The notes beneath the pieces were generated by a model. It searched no databases, was not told the origin of the DNA, and saw only the letters and a program-made list of their open reading frames with translations. The translations under genes were made by a program, and so were the position numbers. Below, piece by piece: positions 8,896-17,973 of a DNA stretch of 64,000 bases (position 1 is the stretch's first letter; each line of letters opens with the position of its first letter). This DNA comes from Acidobacteriota bacterium (GTDB lineage Bacteria > Acidobacteriota > Thermoanaerobaculia > Multivoradales > J023). Location of the stretch: positions 62,001-126,000 of the forward strand of contig JAJCXO010000067.1 in assembly GCA_029263395.1 (NCBI GenBank), given 5' to 3'.

Positions 8896-9386
8896 GCTCA
8901 TCCCCAAGAGTCTTGCTGATCGACGACCAACGGGGCGACATCCTACCCCTGATCCAACGTATCGAGTGGCTGGGTTATGGGATCCACCATGTCGCCAAGA
9001 AAGACGCCGCGATACGCGCCCTCGACGACGTCAGCACGGGCGCCGCCAACTATGTCTTGGGGATCATCGACGTGATGATCGCCACTCGAGACATCAAAGA
9101 CCTGATGCACCTCGACAGGCGTCTTTTCAAGGACTCCTTGGATACGGGCGTCCACTTGTGCAGGTACGCCCGCAACAAACTGCGCCTCACCGAAGAGCAG
9201 CTGCCGATCGTCGGTATCACCTCGCGCACGGATGACAGCGTCAAGAAAGAGTTCGACGCGCTCGGCATTCGCCTCTTCAGCCGGGTGCCAGAGCCCGAGG
9301 ATTCAATCTTGGACTACCTGGGTTCTCATTTGCCGCGGCTACCGATACAGGCTTTCGCGAAGCCTGCAAATACCGGCGCCCATTGA
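8892..9386 (+). CDS. Stand-alone receiver-like protein with an insertion
   Basis: 164 residues; its ATG overlaps the kinase stop codon (ATGA, 8892-8895), implying translational coupling. Receiver hallmarks are the acidic pair D11-D12 (VLLIDDQRGD), phosphoacceptor D60 (VLGIIDVMI) and T110 (IVGITSR). It departs from the norm in two ways. About 20 extra residues (ATRDIKDLMHLDRRLFKDSL) follow the phosphoacceptor, and the usual Lys near the C-terminus is replaced by RVPEP (Arg131). There is no output domain, so the signal probably passes by protein contact, most simply to the winged-helix NTPase of the same operon. Otherwise it is a diverged response regulator. Confidence 0.78.
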   Translation: MSSSPRVLLIDDQRGDILPLIQRIEWLGYGIHHVAKKDAAIRALDDVSTGAANYVLGIIDVMIATRDIKDLMHLDRRLFKDSLDTGVHLCRYARNKLRLTEEQLPIVGITSRTDDSVKKEFDALGIRLFSRVPEPEDSILDYLGSHLPRLPIQAFAKPANTGAH

Positions 9387-9973
9387 AATACTCGGTTATT
9401 GACATGTGGCAAGATCCCAGAATTTTGAATCGTTTAGTCGCACTTTATCCAGAGAAAAGAACTCTCTGGCAAAGACTCGAGGCCATCCAGGGCAAGAATA
9501 GCGTTCGGAAGCGGCAGTCCTCTTGACCCTTTGGCTTCCGCCAAAGATAATGCGCTGTTTGTCGGAACAAAGACGGTTAGGAAGAGTTAGCCCACGTTGC
9601 CCTTGTTTGGCTGCTGCGGCATAATCGCTAGGTGATCTTCAGAATGGTGAATACAATCCAAACTATTGAACCATGGATTTGCCACTCTATGTTCTTGTCA
9701 CTAGCGGTCCTGCGCAACAAGCCAACTGAATCGTAGCCAGAGATCCTATGAAACACCCCAGGTCTCGAGCTAGGCAAGCAGCAATCAAGGCCCCGAATCG
9801 TTTTGCGGCGGTTGCAGGCGCAATATCGGTAGCTCCCTCCTCGACCCGAGCCGCAACGATCCCTCCAACTTCTGGGCGTCTTTGCTTCTCAGCTGGAACT
9901 GCATCAGCGCATTCCGGCGTTCCGCCGATATTCCCCGCCTTCGATCCCCTACACTAACTTGGGAGCTGCGCAC
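9387..9973. other. Intergenic region with terminator-like hairpin
   Basis: No supported gene in 587 bp. A perfect 7-bp stem CTTTGGC (9529-9535) / GCCAAAG (9540-9546) with loop TTCC is terminator-like but lacks a T-run. An earlier CCAGAG...CTCTGG hairpin lies near 9450-9470. A 69-codon ORF at 9748-9957 has no ribosome binding site and is low-complexity; I do not accept it. Base composition drops here and stays lower until about 18.2 kb. Confidence 0.4.
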
Positions 9974-10189
9974 ATGTGGAAGTTTGCCTTTAGACTATTT
10001 TTACTTACCTTGATCTTGGGATTACTTCCACTGGCTTCGTTCTCGAGTCGTGCGGGGGAGATCGATAACTTCAGACCTGGTCGCTGTCAAGATTCTGGTG
10101 GCTCGGGCGACGGGGAGTTGTCCAAAGGCACAGCCGACATTTGTCCGCCGGTCGGCGGCGGCTGCTTTAATCTTGAGCAGCAGCACTAA
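9974..10189 (+). CDS. Small putative secreted protein
   Basis: 71 residues. ATG 9974 follows GGGAG (9961-9965) with 8-base spacing. The N-terminus is a textbook signal peptide: MWKFAFRLFLLTLILGLLPL then ASFSSRAG. The short mature part is Gly/Ser-rich with three cysteines (GRCQDSGG, ADICPP, GGGCFN). No family recognised. An overlapping alternative frame runs on to 10328 without a ribosome binding site, so a frameshifted longer ancestor is possible. First gene of the lower-GC plus-strand cluster, 14 bp before the next gene. Confidence 0.45.
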   Translation: MWKFAFRLFLLTLILGLLPLASFSSRAGEIDNFRPGRCQDSGGSGDGELSKGTADICPPVGGGCFNLEQQH

Positions 10190-10203
10190 GGGGCGGGAGC
10201 AAG

Positions 10204-11553
10204 ATGATGTGCGATCCAATACGACAAGCGCAGACCGCGACGGCCCGGAGACAACGGAATACATCTCTGGCAATATCACTAGCTCTCAGCCTATGCAGTT
10301 GTGGGCTGGCAACAAAACTGTACGCTGAGAATTGCTTTCGCAAGCCATTGGATGCAAAGTTCAACTTTGCGACTTGGGCCAAAGCAGATCAATCGCGGGC
10401 CGTCCTGGTGAACTTCTTCGATGAGGAAAGTTTCGATCTCAGGTTGAGTCCGCCGGACTCCGCATTCGGTGTCTCCTCTATCCAAGCCGAGTCCTCTTCT
10501 AGCCGCCGCGCCAACGACCTCTTCTTAGAAGAACGACACCGCGAGGAGGACAATGAACCACTCGACGAGGTTGTCTATGCCTTAAGGCCTTACGACGGTG
10601 GCTTCGTCGGGGTCACTATGGACAAAAAGAAAGGCGTTCTGACATCGACTCGATGGTATGACACGTCACTCCGTCTACTTGCTGAGACGAAGCTACAGAG
10701 TCGAGTCGGTATGACTGGTGAGCTGATCGCCGACAACCGAGTGATGGCGATGCTTGATTGGCAGCCGGTCGGCGATCGATTCTTTGCGTACGGTACGCTC
10801 GGAAAAGCCGGCCGACTCGACGCCTACGAGCATGGTTTCTTCATCACCCAGGTACAGACTCCGGATAACCACAATGTCACGCCGATGGCAGACATGGTTC
10901 TACCCATGACGCCAGCTTACGCACCTTATGCGTTTCGTCATCCATACATCGCAGTTGATGGCAACCTCGTGTACTTCCTGGAAATCGCCAGCCAACCAGT
11001 GCTTCACCACTATAACGCCGACACAAATAGAGTCGGTTGGTTCCGAACCTTTCCTCAAGCCAATACTCCCATACCTTACCCACCTGTTGCGGCAAGTACA
11101 CAGGATCGTTATAAGAGTCTCGAGTCCGTCGAACTACCGGTTGGGCTTTATTACCATTATGAGAAGCCCGGGGCTTCTGAGCAATTCAATGTTCCCGAAC
11201 CACCCCGTGGCTTTCTTTATGTGCTTTGGAGAAAACCACTGGGCAATGGACAGTCGTCCTACAATGTGATTCAGCTTGCCCCTAACCCCGACACTGGCGA
11301 GCTAGAAGTGAAGGGAGAGGTACGGCTTCCGACCACAAGCGAGCCACGAAATGCCAAATCCGTTCGGCACGTCTTTCTTATGCCAGGCAATGGTTCTTGG
11401 CTGATGCTCGAGGCTGGGTCGATCACGGCTGGCAAACCTCGTATCCAGCTGTTGGCTGCAGTGACGATTCCCGAACACTGGATCACTCGGCCAAAGGCCT
11501 CCAAGCTCTCGGTACAAAGCCTAGAGTCGGTGGCCTGCATGACGTCTCCCTGA
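10204..11553 (+). CDS. Secreted protein of unknown function
   Basis: 449 residues. Start ATG ATG at 10204 with GGGCGGGAG upstream. The N-terminus is basic then hydrophobic (ARRQRNTSLAISLALSLC, then SCGLATKLYAE). It could be a signal peptide cleaved after LYA or a lipoprotein signal around the two cysteines. The mature region is rich in beta-strand-like segments (YDGGFVGVTMDKKKGVLTS, PYIAVDGNLVYFLEIAS, GFLYVLWRKPLGNGQSSYNV), which suggests a beta-propeller-like fold without WD signatures. No family recognised. It precedes the WD40-cyclase gene by 42 bp and is probably co-transcribed with it; both proteins would be extracytoplasmic. Confidence 0.65.
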   Translation: MMCDPIRQAQTATARRQRNTSLAISLALSLCSCGLATKLYAENCFRKPLDAKFNFATWAKADQSRAVLVNFFDEESFDLRLSPPDSAFGVSSIQAESSSSRRANDLFLEERHREEDNEPLDEVVYALRPYDGGFVGVTMDKKKGVLTSTRWYDTSLRLLAETKLQSRVGMTGELIADNRVMAMLDWQPVGDRFFAYGTLGKAGRLDAYEHGFFITQVQTPDNHNVTPMADMVLPMTPAYAPYAFRHPYIAVDGNLVYFLEIASQPVLHHYNADTNRVGWFRTFPQANTPIPYPPVAASTQDRYKSLESVELPVGLYYHYEKPGASEQFNVPEPPRGFLYVLWRKPLGNGQSSYNVIQLAPNPDTGELEVKGEVRLPTTSEPRNAKSVRHVFLMPGNGSWLMLEAGSITAGKPRIQLLAAVTIPEHWITRPKASKLSVQSLESVACMTSP

Positions 11554-11595
11554 AAATTAGCCCAGGCATTCCAGATAACACGGCGTTGGGCACGG

Positions 11596-14500
11596 TTGCT
11601 CTCACCAACACGCATCTGCCTACGCCGTGTGGTCCGAGTTGCTAACTTCAGGGTAGACGATGTGAACTCAGCAGTAGAGCTAGCCTGCTATGCTCGGGCT
11701 GCTTTGACAAGTACGATAGCATCCATTCCTTGGCGAGTGCCTTCAAGGACTTGGCCGAGACTCATAGCTTGGACGCTGTGGACCTGCGCTGCGCTCGGCC
11801 CAGTCTTAGCTCAGCAGTCGCACGATTCTAGACCCCTGGTCCCCAATGGAGAGGTGCTGGCGCCGACGCTACAGGAGGCCGCCGACCTACTCGCTCAAGT
11901 CAAACCACGGCAAACAATCCATGCCGTAACATGGCATCCGAACGGAGAGGTACTTGCAACGGGTGGGGCGAGCGGAACTGTGACGTTGTGGGATCTCGCA
12001 ACAGGCCTTGAAAAGCGTCGCCTGGAAGACACTTCTCGAGCCATACGCTCACTCAGTTACAGCCCAGATGGTCGCTGGCTGGCAAGCAGTTCCGAAGCCT
12101 ATGTCGTACGGCTCTGGGATATGTCTTTGGGTGGCAAGCCACAGCGGCTAAACGGCTCAACGGTTGCGTTTAGTCCTCGTGACTCGCGGCTGGCGATTGG
12201 CTCGAGAGATGGCAGGGTAACGGTATTGGATCCTAAAGATCCTGCGCGACAGGCTATTGTGTGGCCGGCTCATAGCGAACCGATCGCATCCATTTCCTGG
12301 CACACTGACGGAAGCGCCTTGGCGACTGGATCCTGGGACCGTACTGTCAAACTCTGGAACAGCTCTGACGGCAGTTCCCTGGGACGCCTACAGGCAGACC
12401 ATGGAGGGCGAGTGAACGCGGTCGAATGGGCCCCGGATGGGACGCTTTTGGCCTCAGCAGCCGCTGACAGTACGGTGCGGATCTGGGATCGCGCAACGGG
12501 TGAAGAGCGGCATCGCTTCGAGGGCCACCGCACCTCTGCTACCGCGATCGGCTGGCATCCTCGAGGGCATACCGCAGTCTCCGCATCGCGTGATGGCACC
12601 GTGCGCCTCTGGGCCACCGACCCTGGCCATGAACTGGCGCGTTTCGAGGACTACGGAGGAGAGGTTTTCGCTGTTGCCTTCAACCCTGCCGGCACATTGC
12701 TCGCGTCCGGCACCCAAGAGGGTGTAATCGGCATCTGGGCTTTCGCCTCTGGCAAGCAAGTGCTCCAACTAGGGAGTCAGGTCCGCCCGATCCAAGCTTT
12801 AGCCTTCGGCCCAAACAGCCAGACTCTGGCTACCGGCTCCGAAGGTGTGATTCAGCTTTGGGGCAGTTCTGACGGGATACCGCAGGCACCGGTGACTGTG
12901 ACGCTTTCGGGCGATCAGACGCCTCACAGCCTAGCCCTCAACATCAACGAAACCATGTTGGCGGCCGGATTTCGAGAAGGCCCTCTCGCATGGTGGCAAC
13001 GGTCGAGCGATGACAAACATACTTTCGAGAGGCAAGCTCCTTTGCCGAGCCATGCTCAAGCAAGCGTAGCAGCACTCGCTTTCTCTCCAAATGATCAACG
13101 ATTGGCGGCTGGTTTCGCCGACGGCACAATCCAGGTTCTTGATCTCGCAACGCACAAGCTACAGGTGACACTCAGTTACCCAGCGATCAAAGAAGACCCC
13201 AGACGTCTTCCTGAGACTAGAACCGTGGCATTTAGTCCTGATAGTCAACGATTGGTAGCTGGATTCGCAGACGGCAGCCTGTTCTTGTGGCACCTCGAAG
13301 AGGAAACACTGGTGTCGAGAGCGGTCCTGGAAACTAGGGGCGACCCTCTCGACGTGCGTTTCGTCTCACCGAAGCGAATTCTCTTCGTACTACGGAACGG
13401 CAACCTCTGTGTGTGGGATACACCGGAAACTACAACCCGCCTCATCAGCAGCTTTGAGCGTCGCCTGAGTGCAGCGGCCTTAGGATTAGCTGGAGATCTC
13501 GTGGCGATGGTCGCCGACGGGGAGGGCTTGGTTCGAGTGGAAACCCGGCGCTCAGCAAGAGACTTTGAGCTCTCGCGGGCCCTCCTGGCTAGCGATCATG
13601 CCAACTATTGGGTCGACTGCCGATCTGGCGGGCAGTGTTACCGCTATGACGACGGAACGTTCTTGCTGCGCCGGGAAATTGATGGTGAGCTGAGACCAGT
13701 TGATTTGCAACGATCCACACCGGGGCCCGAGCTAGAACTCGCCGAGCCACTACCGCAGCTGATTACGGTACCAGACGGAACCGCGGTGGCACTGCGCCTC
13801 AAACTCAGGAACCCGGGGCCACAGCGTGCTATTTGGGTCAGTCTTCGCCAGGCTGCCCTGGAGCCCGAAGACCCTGTCGTGTTCTATCCACCACCTGTTC
13901 AAACAGTCATCGAGCCAGGGCAGACAATAGAATTTCTAAGCCAGGTCTCGATGCAAAGCCCCTACGATAGCCCTGAATCGGGGGAAGCGAAACTACAACT
14001 CGTGGTGACAAGTGCCGGAGGCAAACATCAATCTCTCGCCCCGATCAACATCGCCAACACGGTGCCTGCCATCAAATGGCAGGGGGCCCGGATTCCCCTC
14101 GGGATCGAAAGCCTAATCGTTGATCTTGCCATCAGCGGCCCCCTCTCAGCAGGTGACCTGACACTCCTAACTCCAGATCTCTCCGAACCAGCCAACCTGA
14201 GCACCGATCCGCAAGCGGAATTGGAAGCACGTTTTGTCTGGGAGTTCCCCCAAACAAGAGGAGCCGAAGTTCCAAGACGACTCGACTTCGCAGCTTACAA
14301 GACTCAGCTGCCAACGCACCGTTGGGCCTTCTCGAAACAACGGGTACTGCGGTTCCCGTTCGATCGGCCTGGGTTGTACGTGCTGCTGTTGCTCGTCCTG
14401 CTGGCAGCTGCCGCCTATATCCGACCTCGACTCGGCTCACAGCCAAAAGAAACAGCCACTAAGAAAGCCCACGGACTACGTGGTTGGGTCGGCGACCCGC

Positions 14501-15042
14501 AAGTCGAGTACGCCCATCTAGCCATCGTCTTCACAGATATCGTCAGGAGCACAGAGTTGCTCGGCAACCTCAAGATCGCAGGCTGGGCGATGGTGCGCAA
14601 CCAGCACTTCGACCGTACCCAACATCTGACCAAGAAGTTCGGTGGCTATATCGTCAAGTCGATTGGTGACGGCAGCATGTTGGCGTTTCGCAGTTCGATC
14701 GACGCGGTGAAATTCGCCGTCGAGATCGAGAGCCAGCCGGGTCACGAAGAGATCCAAGTCCGAGTTGGCGTCCATGTCGGGGAAGTACAGATTGATCGAG
14801 ACGACGCGCACGGGCCGGTGGTCCATCTCGCGAGCCGAGTGATGAACCTCGCAGAAAACGGCGGCGTGCGGGTCAGTCATCGAGTCAAGGCCGACTATGA
14901 CAGCGCTTTTCGCGGTGATCACCACCCCTACAGGTGGATCGAGATCGCCGATCAGGAAATTCGTGACTTCGCCGAGCAGGAGAATGCCTGGGAAGTCCAG
15001 TATCGGCACGAAGATGGAATTTCAGAGGGAGAGGAGCTCTAG
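11596..15042 (+). CDS. WD40-propeller receptor with cytoplasmic class III nucleotide cyclase
   Basis: Up to 1148 residues. The first start is TTG 11596, but no ribosome binding site supports it. GTG 11737 would give a clean signal peptide (PSRTWPRLIAWTLWTCAALG then PVLA/QQ). About twelve WD40-type blades follow at ~108-615 (for example AVEWAPDGTLLASAAADSTV then RIWD), then a beta-rich domain and one membrane helix at ~925-943 (LYVLLLLVLLAAAAYI). The class III cyclase is at ~973-1148: metal Asp in FTDIVRST, KSIGDGSMLAF, and GPVVHLASR, where the usual transition-state Asn is His. Predicted topology is periplasmic propeller and cytoplasmic cAMP or cGMP synthesis. It is separated by 8 bp from a WD40 lipoprotein gene, suggesting a sensing pair. 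Substrate (ATP or GTP) is not decided here. Confidence 0.85.
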   Translation: MLSPTRICLRRVVRVANFRVDDVNSAVELACYARAALTSTIASIPWRVPSRTWPRLIAWTLWTCAALGPVLAQQSHDSRPLVPNGEVLAPTLQEAADLLAQVKPRQTIHAVTWHPNGEVLATGGASGTVTLWDLATGLEKRRLEDTSRAIRSLSYSPDGRWLASSSEAYVVRLWDMSLGGKPQRLNGSTVAFSPRDSRLAIGSRDGRVTVLDPKDPARQAIVWPAHSEPIASISWHTDGSALATGSWDRTVKLWNSSDGSSLGRLQADHGGRVNAVEWAPDGTLLASAAADSTVRIWDRATGEERHRFEGHRTSATAIGWHPRGHTAVSASRDGTVRLWATDPGHELARFEDYGGEVFAVAFNPAGTLLASGTQEGVIGIWAFASGKQVLQLGSQVRPIQALAFGPNSQTLATGSEGVIQLWGSSDGIPQAPVTVTLSGDQTPHSLALNINETMLAAGFREGPLAWWQRSSDDKHTFERQAPLPSHAQASVAALAFSPNDQRLAAGFADGTIQVLDLATHKLQVTLSYPAIKEDPRRLPETRTVAFSPDSQRLVAGFADGSLFLWHLEEETLVSRAVLETRGDPLDVRFVSPKRILFVLRNGNLCVWDTPETTTRLISSFERRLSAAALGLAGDLVAMVADGEGLVRVETRRSARDFELSRALLASDHANYWVDCRSGGQCYRYDDGTFLLRREIDGELRPVDLQRSTPGPELELAEPLPQLITVPDGTAVALRLKLRNPGPQRAIWVSLRQAALEPEDPVVFYPPPVQTVIEPGQTIEFLSQVSMQSPYDSPESGEAKLQLVVTSAGGKHQSLAPINIANTVPAIKWQGARIPLGIESLIVDLAISGPLSAGDLTLLTPDLSEPANLSTDPQAELEARFVWEFPQTRGAEVPRRLDFAAYKTQLPTHRWAFSKQRVLRFPFDRPGLYVLLLLVLLAAAAYIRPRLGSQPKETATKKAHGLRGWVGDPQVEYAHLAIVFTDIVRSTELLGNLKIAGWAMVRNQHFDRTQHLTKKFGGYIVKSIGDGSMLAFRSSIDAVKFAVEIESQPGHEEIQVRVGVHVGEVQIDRDDAHGPVVHLASRVMNLAENGGVRVSHRVKADYDSAFRGDHHPYRWIEIADQEIRDFAEQENAWEVQYRHEDGISEGEEL

Positions 15043-15050
15043 ATTCGGCC

Positions 15051-16637
15051 ATGCCCGCGAGGAACTTGTTGAGCACCAGCCTGCTTTGCGGCTTTTTCGC
15101 CGGTTTGATCAGCTGTACGGAACGATGCAGGGAAGCGGACGAGAAGTTCGTAGAGCAGGTAGTGAGTCGTATGGAGCCAAATCCAACGGCGGCCAATCTA
15201 CTCCTACTCGAAGTCTGTGGACTCGACAAAGTGCAAGGGATTCCAGCTCTAAGTATGGCCTTGGAAACCCCGCTACCTCCTGAGATCAACTCAACTGAAA
15301 CAGTCGCATTGCTTGCTCTTGAAGGGCATACTCGATCTATCAGCGACGCATCTTTCAACGCAGATGGCTCCAGGATCGTCACTGCATCCATCGACAACAC
15401 GGCGATGATTTGGGCCGCCAAGGACCGGACTCTCCTCTGCCCTCCTCTCTACCATGACGCTGCCGTCTTTTCAGCGAGCTTCCTGCCAGGCAGCAACACC
15501 GTCATCACGACTGATGGGAAACGGGTCATGAGTTGGGAAGCCTGCTTCGCCCCGAGGGCGATAACCAGCTTTGAAGGCAGAGCCAACGTAACTGTAGCTG
15601 GTCATAGTCCTAATAGAGATGGTTCTCTTTTGTGGGTCACGGCATCACATGACAAATCTGCTCGAATCTGGGAGACCAAGGCACAAGAGGCCAATGCATG
15701 GACACCAATCCACTGTCTCGGTCGTTTTTGCGCCAATCAAGACGGACGAAAGGTAGCAGGACATACTGAAATCATCAAACATGCAGAAATCAACTCGGAT
15801 GGCTCGCGAGTCCTCACTGCGTCGGACGATCAGACTGCGAAGGTGTGGAGCGCAACCACCGGAGATTTGATACAGACTCTAGATCGCCACGAAGCCGAGA
15901 TCAAGGTCGCCAAGTTCGTTCCGCTAGGGACCGATGACCAACTGATCCTCACGGCGGACCGCAACATAGCTCGTCTTTGGTTCGCCGACAGAAAAAATTT
16001 CCACAAATCCCTCGAAGGTCACCATGACTCTATTTTGGACGCTGCAATCAGCCCAGATGGCCAGCACATCGTAACGGGTTCTAGCGACAAAACGGCACGC
16101 TTCTGGCAGGTGTCTACCGGAGAAGAAGACAGGAGGTTGACCGGGCACAAGAAGGCCGTCAGAGCAGTCGCCTACAGCCCAGACGGGAAGTGGGTAGCAA
16201 CCACTTCGGACGACGGGACGCTTCGGCTCTGGGAGCCTGCCACTGGTCTGGAAGTTGCTGCCTTTGGTGGTAACGGAGACACCGTAACAGCGGTTGAGTT
16301 TGCCCCTGACAGCAAGAAGATTCTCACATGGAGTGATCAGGGGAATATCGCAAGATTGTGGTTGTGGACCACACCAGGCGAGGTCGCGAGGTACTTACAG
16401 AGCCGAATCCGAGCCAGAACACGACTCTGTCTCAGTGATCGCGAGCGCCAGGCCCTCTTACAAGAGAGCCCTAAGGACGCGGCAGCAGCTCGGCAAGCCT
16501 GCGAACAATGCATGCCGGAGTTTTTCAAACGTCTAGGCCAAGCTGAGCCACATGAGTGGCAAGTGCATCTCACAGCGTGGGACAGCTACAAAAGCTGTGA
16601 AAAGGCTCGGATCGCCGCAACGCAAGTTGCAGCCTGA
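15051..16637 (+). CDS. WD40-repeat lipoprotein
   Basis: 528 residues. The N-terminus MPARNLLSTSLLCGFFAGLI then SC has a lipobox-like LISC (Cys22), so it is probably a membrane-anchored lipoprotein. After a short helical linker, about eight WD40 blades span ~85-440 (ISPDGQHIVTGSSDKTARFW, YSPDGKWVATTSDDGTLRLW). The C-terminal ~80 residues are helical with several cysteines (TRLCLSDRERQALLQ, AARQACEQCMPEF). It follows the WD40-cyclase gene by 8 bp and should be co-translated. An external partner or decoy propeller for the receptor-cyclase is a reasonable inference. The ribosome binding site is weak, and a nearby in-frame TTG cannot be excluded as start. Confidence 0.8.
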   Translation: MPARNLLSTSLLCGFFAGLISCTERCREADEKFVEQVVSRMEPNPTAANLLLLEVCGLDKVQGIPALSMALETPLPPEINSTETVALLALEGHTRSISDASFNADGSRIVTASIDNTAMIWAAKDRTLLCPPLYHDAAVFSASFLPGSNTVITTDGKRVMSWEACFAPRAITSFEGRANVTVAGHSPNRDGSLLWVTASHDKSARIWETKAQEANAWTPIHCLGRFCANQDGRKVAGHTEIIKHAEINSDGSRVLTASDDQTAKVWSATTGDLIQTLDRHEAEIKVAKFVPLGTDDQLILTADRNIARLWFADRKNFHKSLEGHHDSILDAAISPDGQHIVTGSSDKTARFWQVSTGEEDRRLTGHKKAVRAVAYSPDGKWVATTSDDGTLRLWEPATGLEVAAFGGNGDTVTAVEFAPDSKKILTWSDQGNIARLWLWTTPGEVARYLQSRIRARTRLCLSDRERQALLQESPKDAAAARQACEQCMPEFFKRLGQAEPHEWQVHLTAWDSYKSCEKARIAATQVAA

Positions 16638-17001
16638 ACCCATGACGTCGAAACCGATACAGCCCACGCGGAGAGCGTTCACATAAGGGGATATCCACTG
16701 CACTCTTTCGGTCTCCAATAGATGGAACGTCACGAATCAACTCACCGCGGCTTTTTAAACTTGAACATTTTTCTGTTCCATCTTCCGACACAACCTCGGG
16801 CGCTGCCCAGGACACCGGGGGTCGAGCTAATCACTATGATTTATCTGTTTTTACAATCCCTGTGGGCACGCCAGGGTTACACAAGCTTAGCCTCAGCCGT
16901 GAATGGGATAGCTGACGAGACCAGAACTCCACGTCATTTTGCTGAGATTGGCATCTCGGATTCGCCGCCTTGGTTCGACCCTGCGCAAGGAGGGCAGTGA
17001 G
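16638..17001. other. Intergenic gap inside the WD40/pentapeptide cluster
   Basis: 364 bp. The open frame at 16722-17000 lacks a ribosome binding site and shows no domain. The pentapeptide-repeat reading frame is open back to 16939, but its Shine-Dalgarno places the start at 17002. I see no repeat, tRNA or strong hairpin. Confidence 0.4.
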
Positions 17002-17973
17002 ATGACACATGAAAATCAAGCCGAGCTTGCAGAGCGAAAGGGGGCTACACCTCAGTTGTCGAGGCTTGGGCGGCTTCTGCTTTCTATGCCAGCAGGCACG
17101 GCCGTAGGATTGGCTGGATTACTCACACTCTCGCTGACAGGGTGGAATGCCTGGGAGTTCCGGAAGCAGAATAAATTTCTCGCGGATCAGAATAAGACCC
17201 AAAAAGAACAACTAGATATACAAAAAACCGACATGAACAGAGTGCGCCGCGCTCAACTCCTGGTGACAATCTATGAGGAGGACTGCAAATCCGACCAGGA
17301 CAGCACCAAGCAGCTTACAGCGTGTTACCTCGACCTGGAGACGGCGCCAAGTTGTTGGCCTCGTGCGCACGAACGGCCTCGCAAAGAGGCTGTGCAGGTA
17401 TTCGCTGAGATTGAGCGCAATCGAAAAGAAATACCTGACCTCGCCGGATCGAATCTCGCGTTTCTAAATCTTGGTAAAGCGAACCTCAGCACGGTAGATT
17501 TCGAAAATGCGGAGCTCAGCGGCGCGAGACTCAGCGAGGCAAACTTCCGTGGGGCAAATCTCAGTCAAGCGAACCTCTGCGAGGCGAATCTCTACAAGGC
17601 AGATCTCAGTGGCGCGGACCTCCGTGAAGCAGACCTCCGTGAAGCAGTCCTCCGTGGGGCCAACTTCTCCAATGTTGATCTCAGTGGTGCAGACCTCCGT
17701 GAAGCAGACCTCCGTGAGACTAACCTCACCAGCGCTGACCTAAGTGGAGCGAAGCTCGCAGGGGCGATACTCAAGAGAGCAGACTTCAGCGGGGCCATCC
17801 TCGGGCTCGACGACGGGACGCCGGAGATCAGAGAAGCTCTAAGGGCAGACCTCAGCAGCACCAATCTCTCAGGTATTCGAAATCTCACCCAGGTACAGAT
17901 CAACTCCGCGATGGGAGACTCAGATACAGACTTGCCACCAGGCCTCTTCCGCCCCGATCATTGGCCTCAGTAG
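17002..17973 (+). CDS. Membrane-anchored pentapeptide-repeat protein
   Basis: ATG 17002 is chosen for its AGGAGG (16988-16993); the frame is open from 16939 but without support. 323 residues. One N-terminal membrane helix lies at ~30-55 (MPAGTAVGLAGLLTLSLTGW). A charged, probably coiled-coil stretch follows (FRKQNKFLADQNKTQKEQLD) and then a Cys-containing linker. From ~140 to ~270 there are pentapeptide repeats of the A(D/N)LxX type (LSGADLREADLREAVLRGAN), which build a right-handed square beta-helix. Such proteins are mostly scaffolds or protein-interaction modules. Its position after the WD40 genes suggests the same envelope-associated system. DNA repeats in the GCxGACCTC pattern mirror the protein repeats. 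Confidence 0.82.
   Translation: MTHENQAELAERKGATPQLSRLGRLLLSMPAGTAVGLAGLLTLSLTGWNAWEFRKQNKFLADQNKTQKEQLDIQKTDMNRVRRAQLLVTIYEEDCKSDQDSTKQLTACYLDLETAPSCWPRAHERPRKEAVQVFAEIERNRKEIPDLAGSNLAFLNLGKANLSTVDFENAELSGARLSEANFRGANLSQANLCEANLYKADLSGADLREADLREAVLRGANFSNVDLSGADLREADLRETNLTSADLSGAKLAGAILKRADFSGAILGLDDGTPEIREALRADLSSTNLSGIRNLTQVQINSAMGDSDTDLPPGLFRPDHWPQ

Noticed and set aside
9748..9957. 69-codon plus ORF before the WD40 cluster
   Set aside because: Low complexity, no Shine-Dalgarno, and an antisense frame equally open.
10050..10328. Alternative frame overlapping the small secreted protein and the next gene
   Set aside because: No start signal and it overlaps a better-supported gene; kept only as a hint of a possible frameshift.
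16722..17000. 92-codon ORF between the WD40 lipoprotein and pentapeptide genes
   Set aside because: No ribosome binding site, no signal peptide or domain, overlaps the upstream region of a well-supported start.
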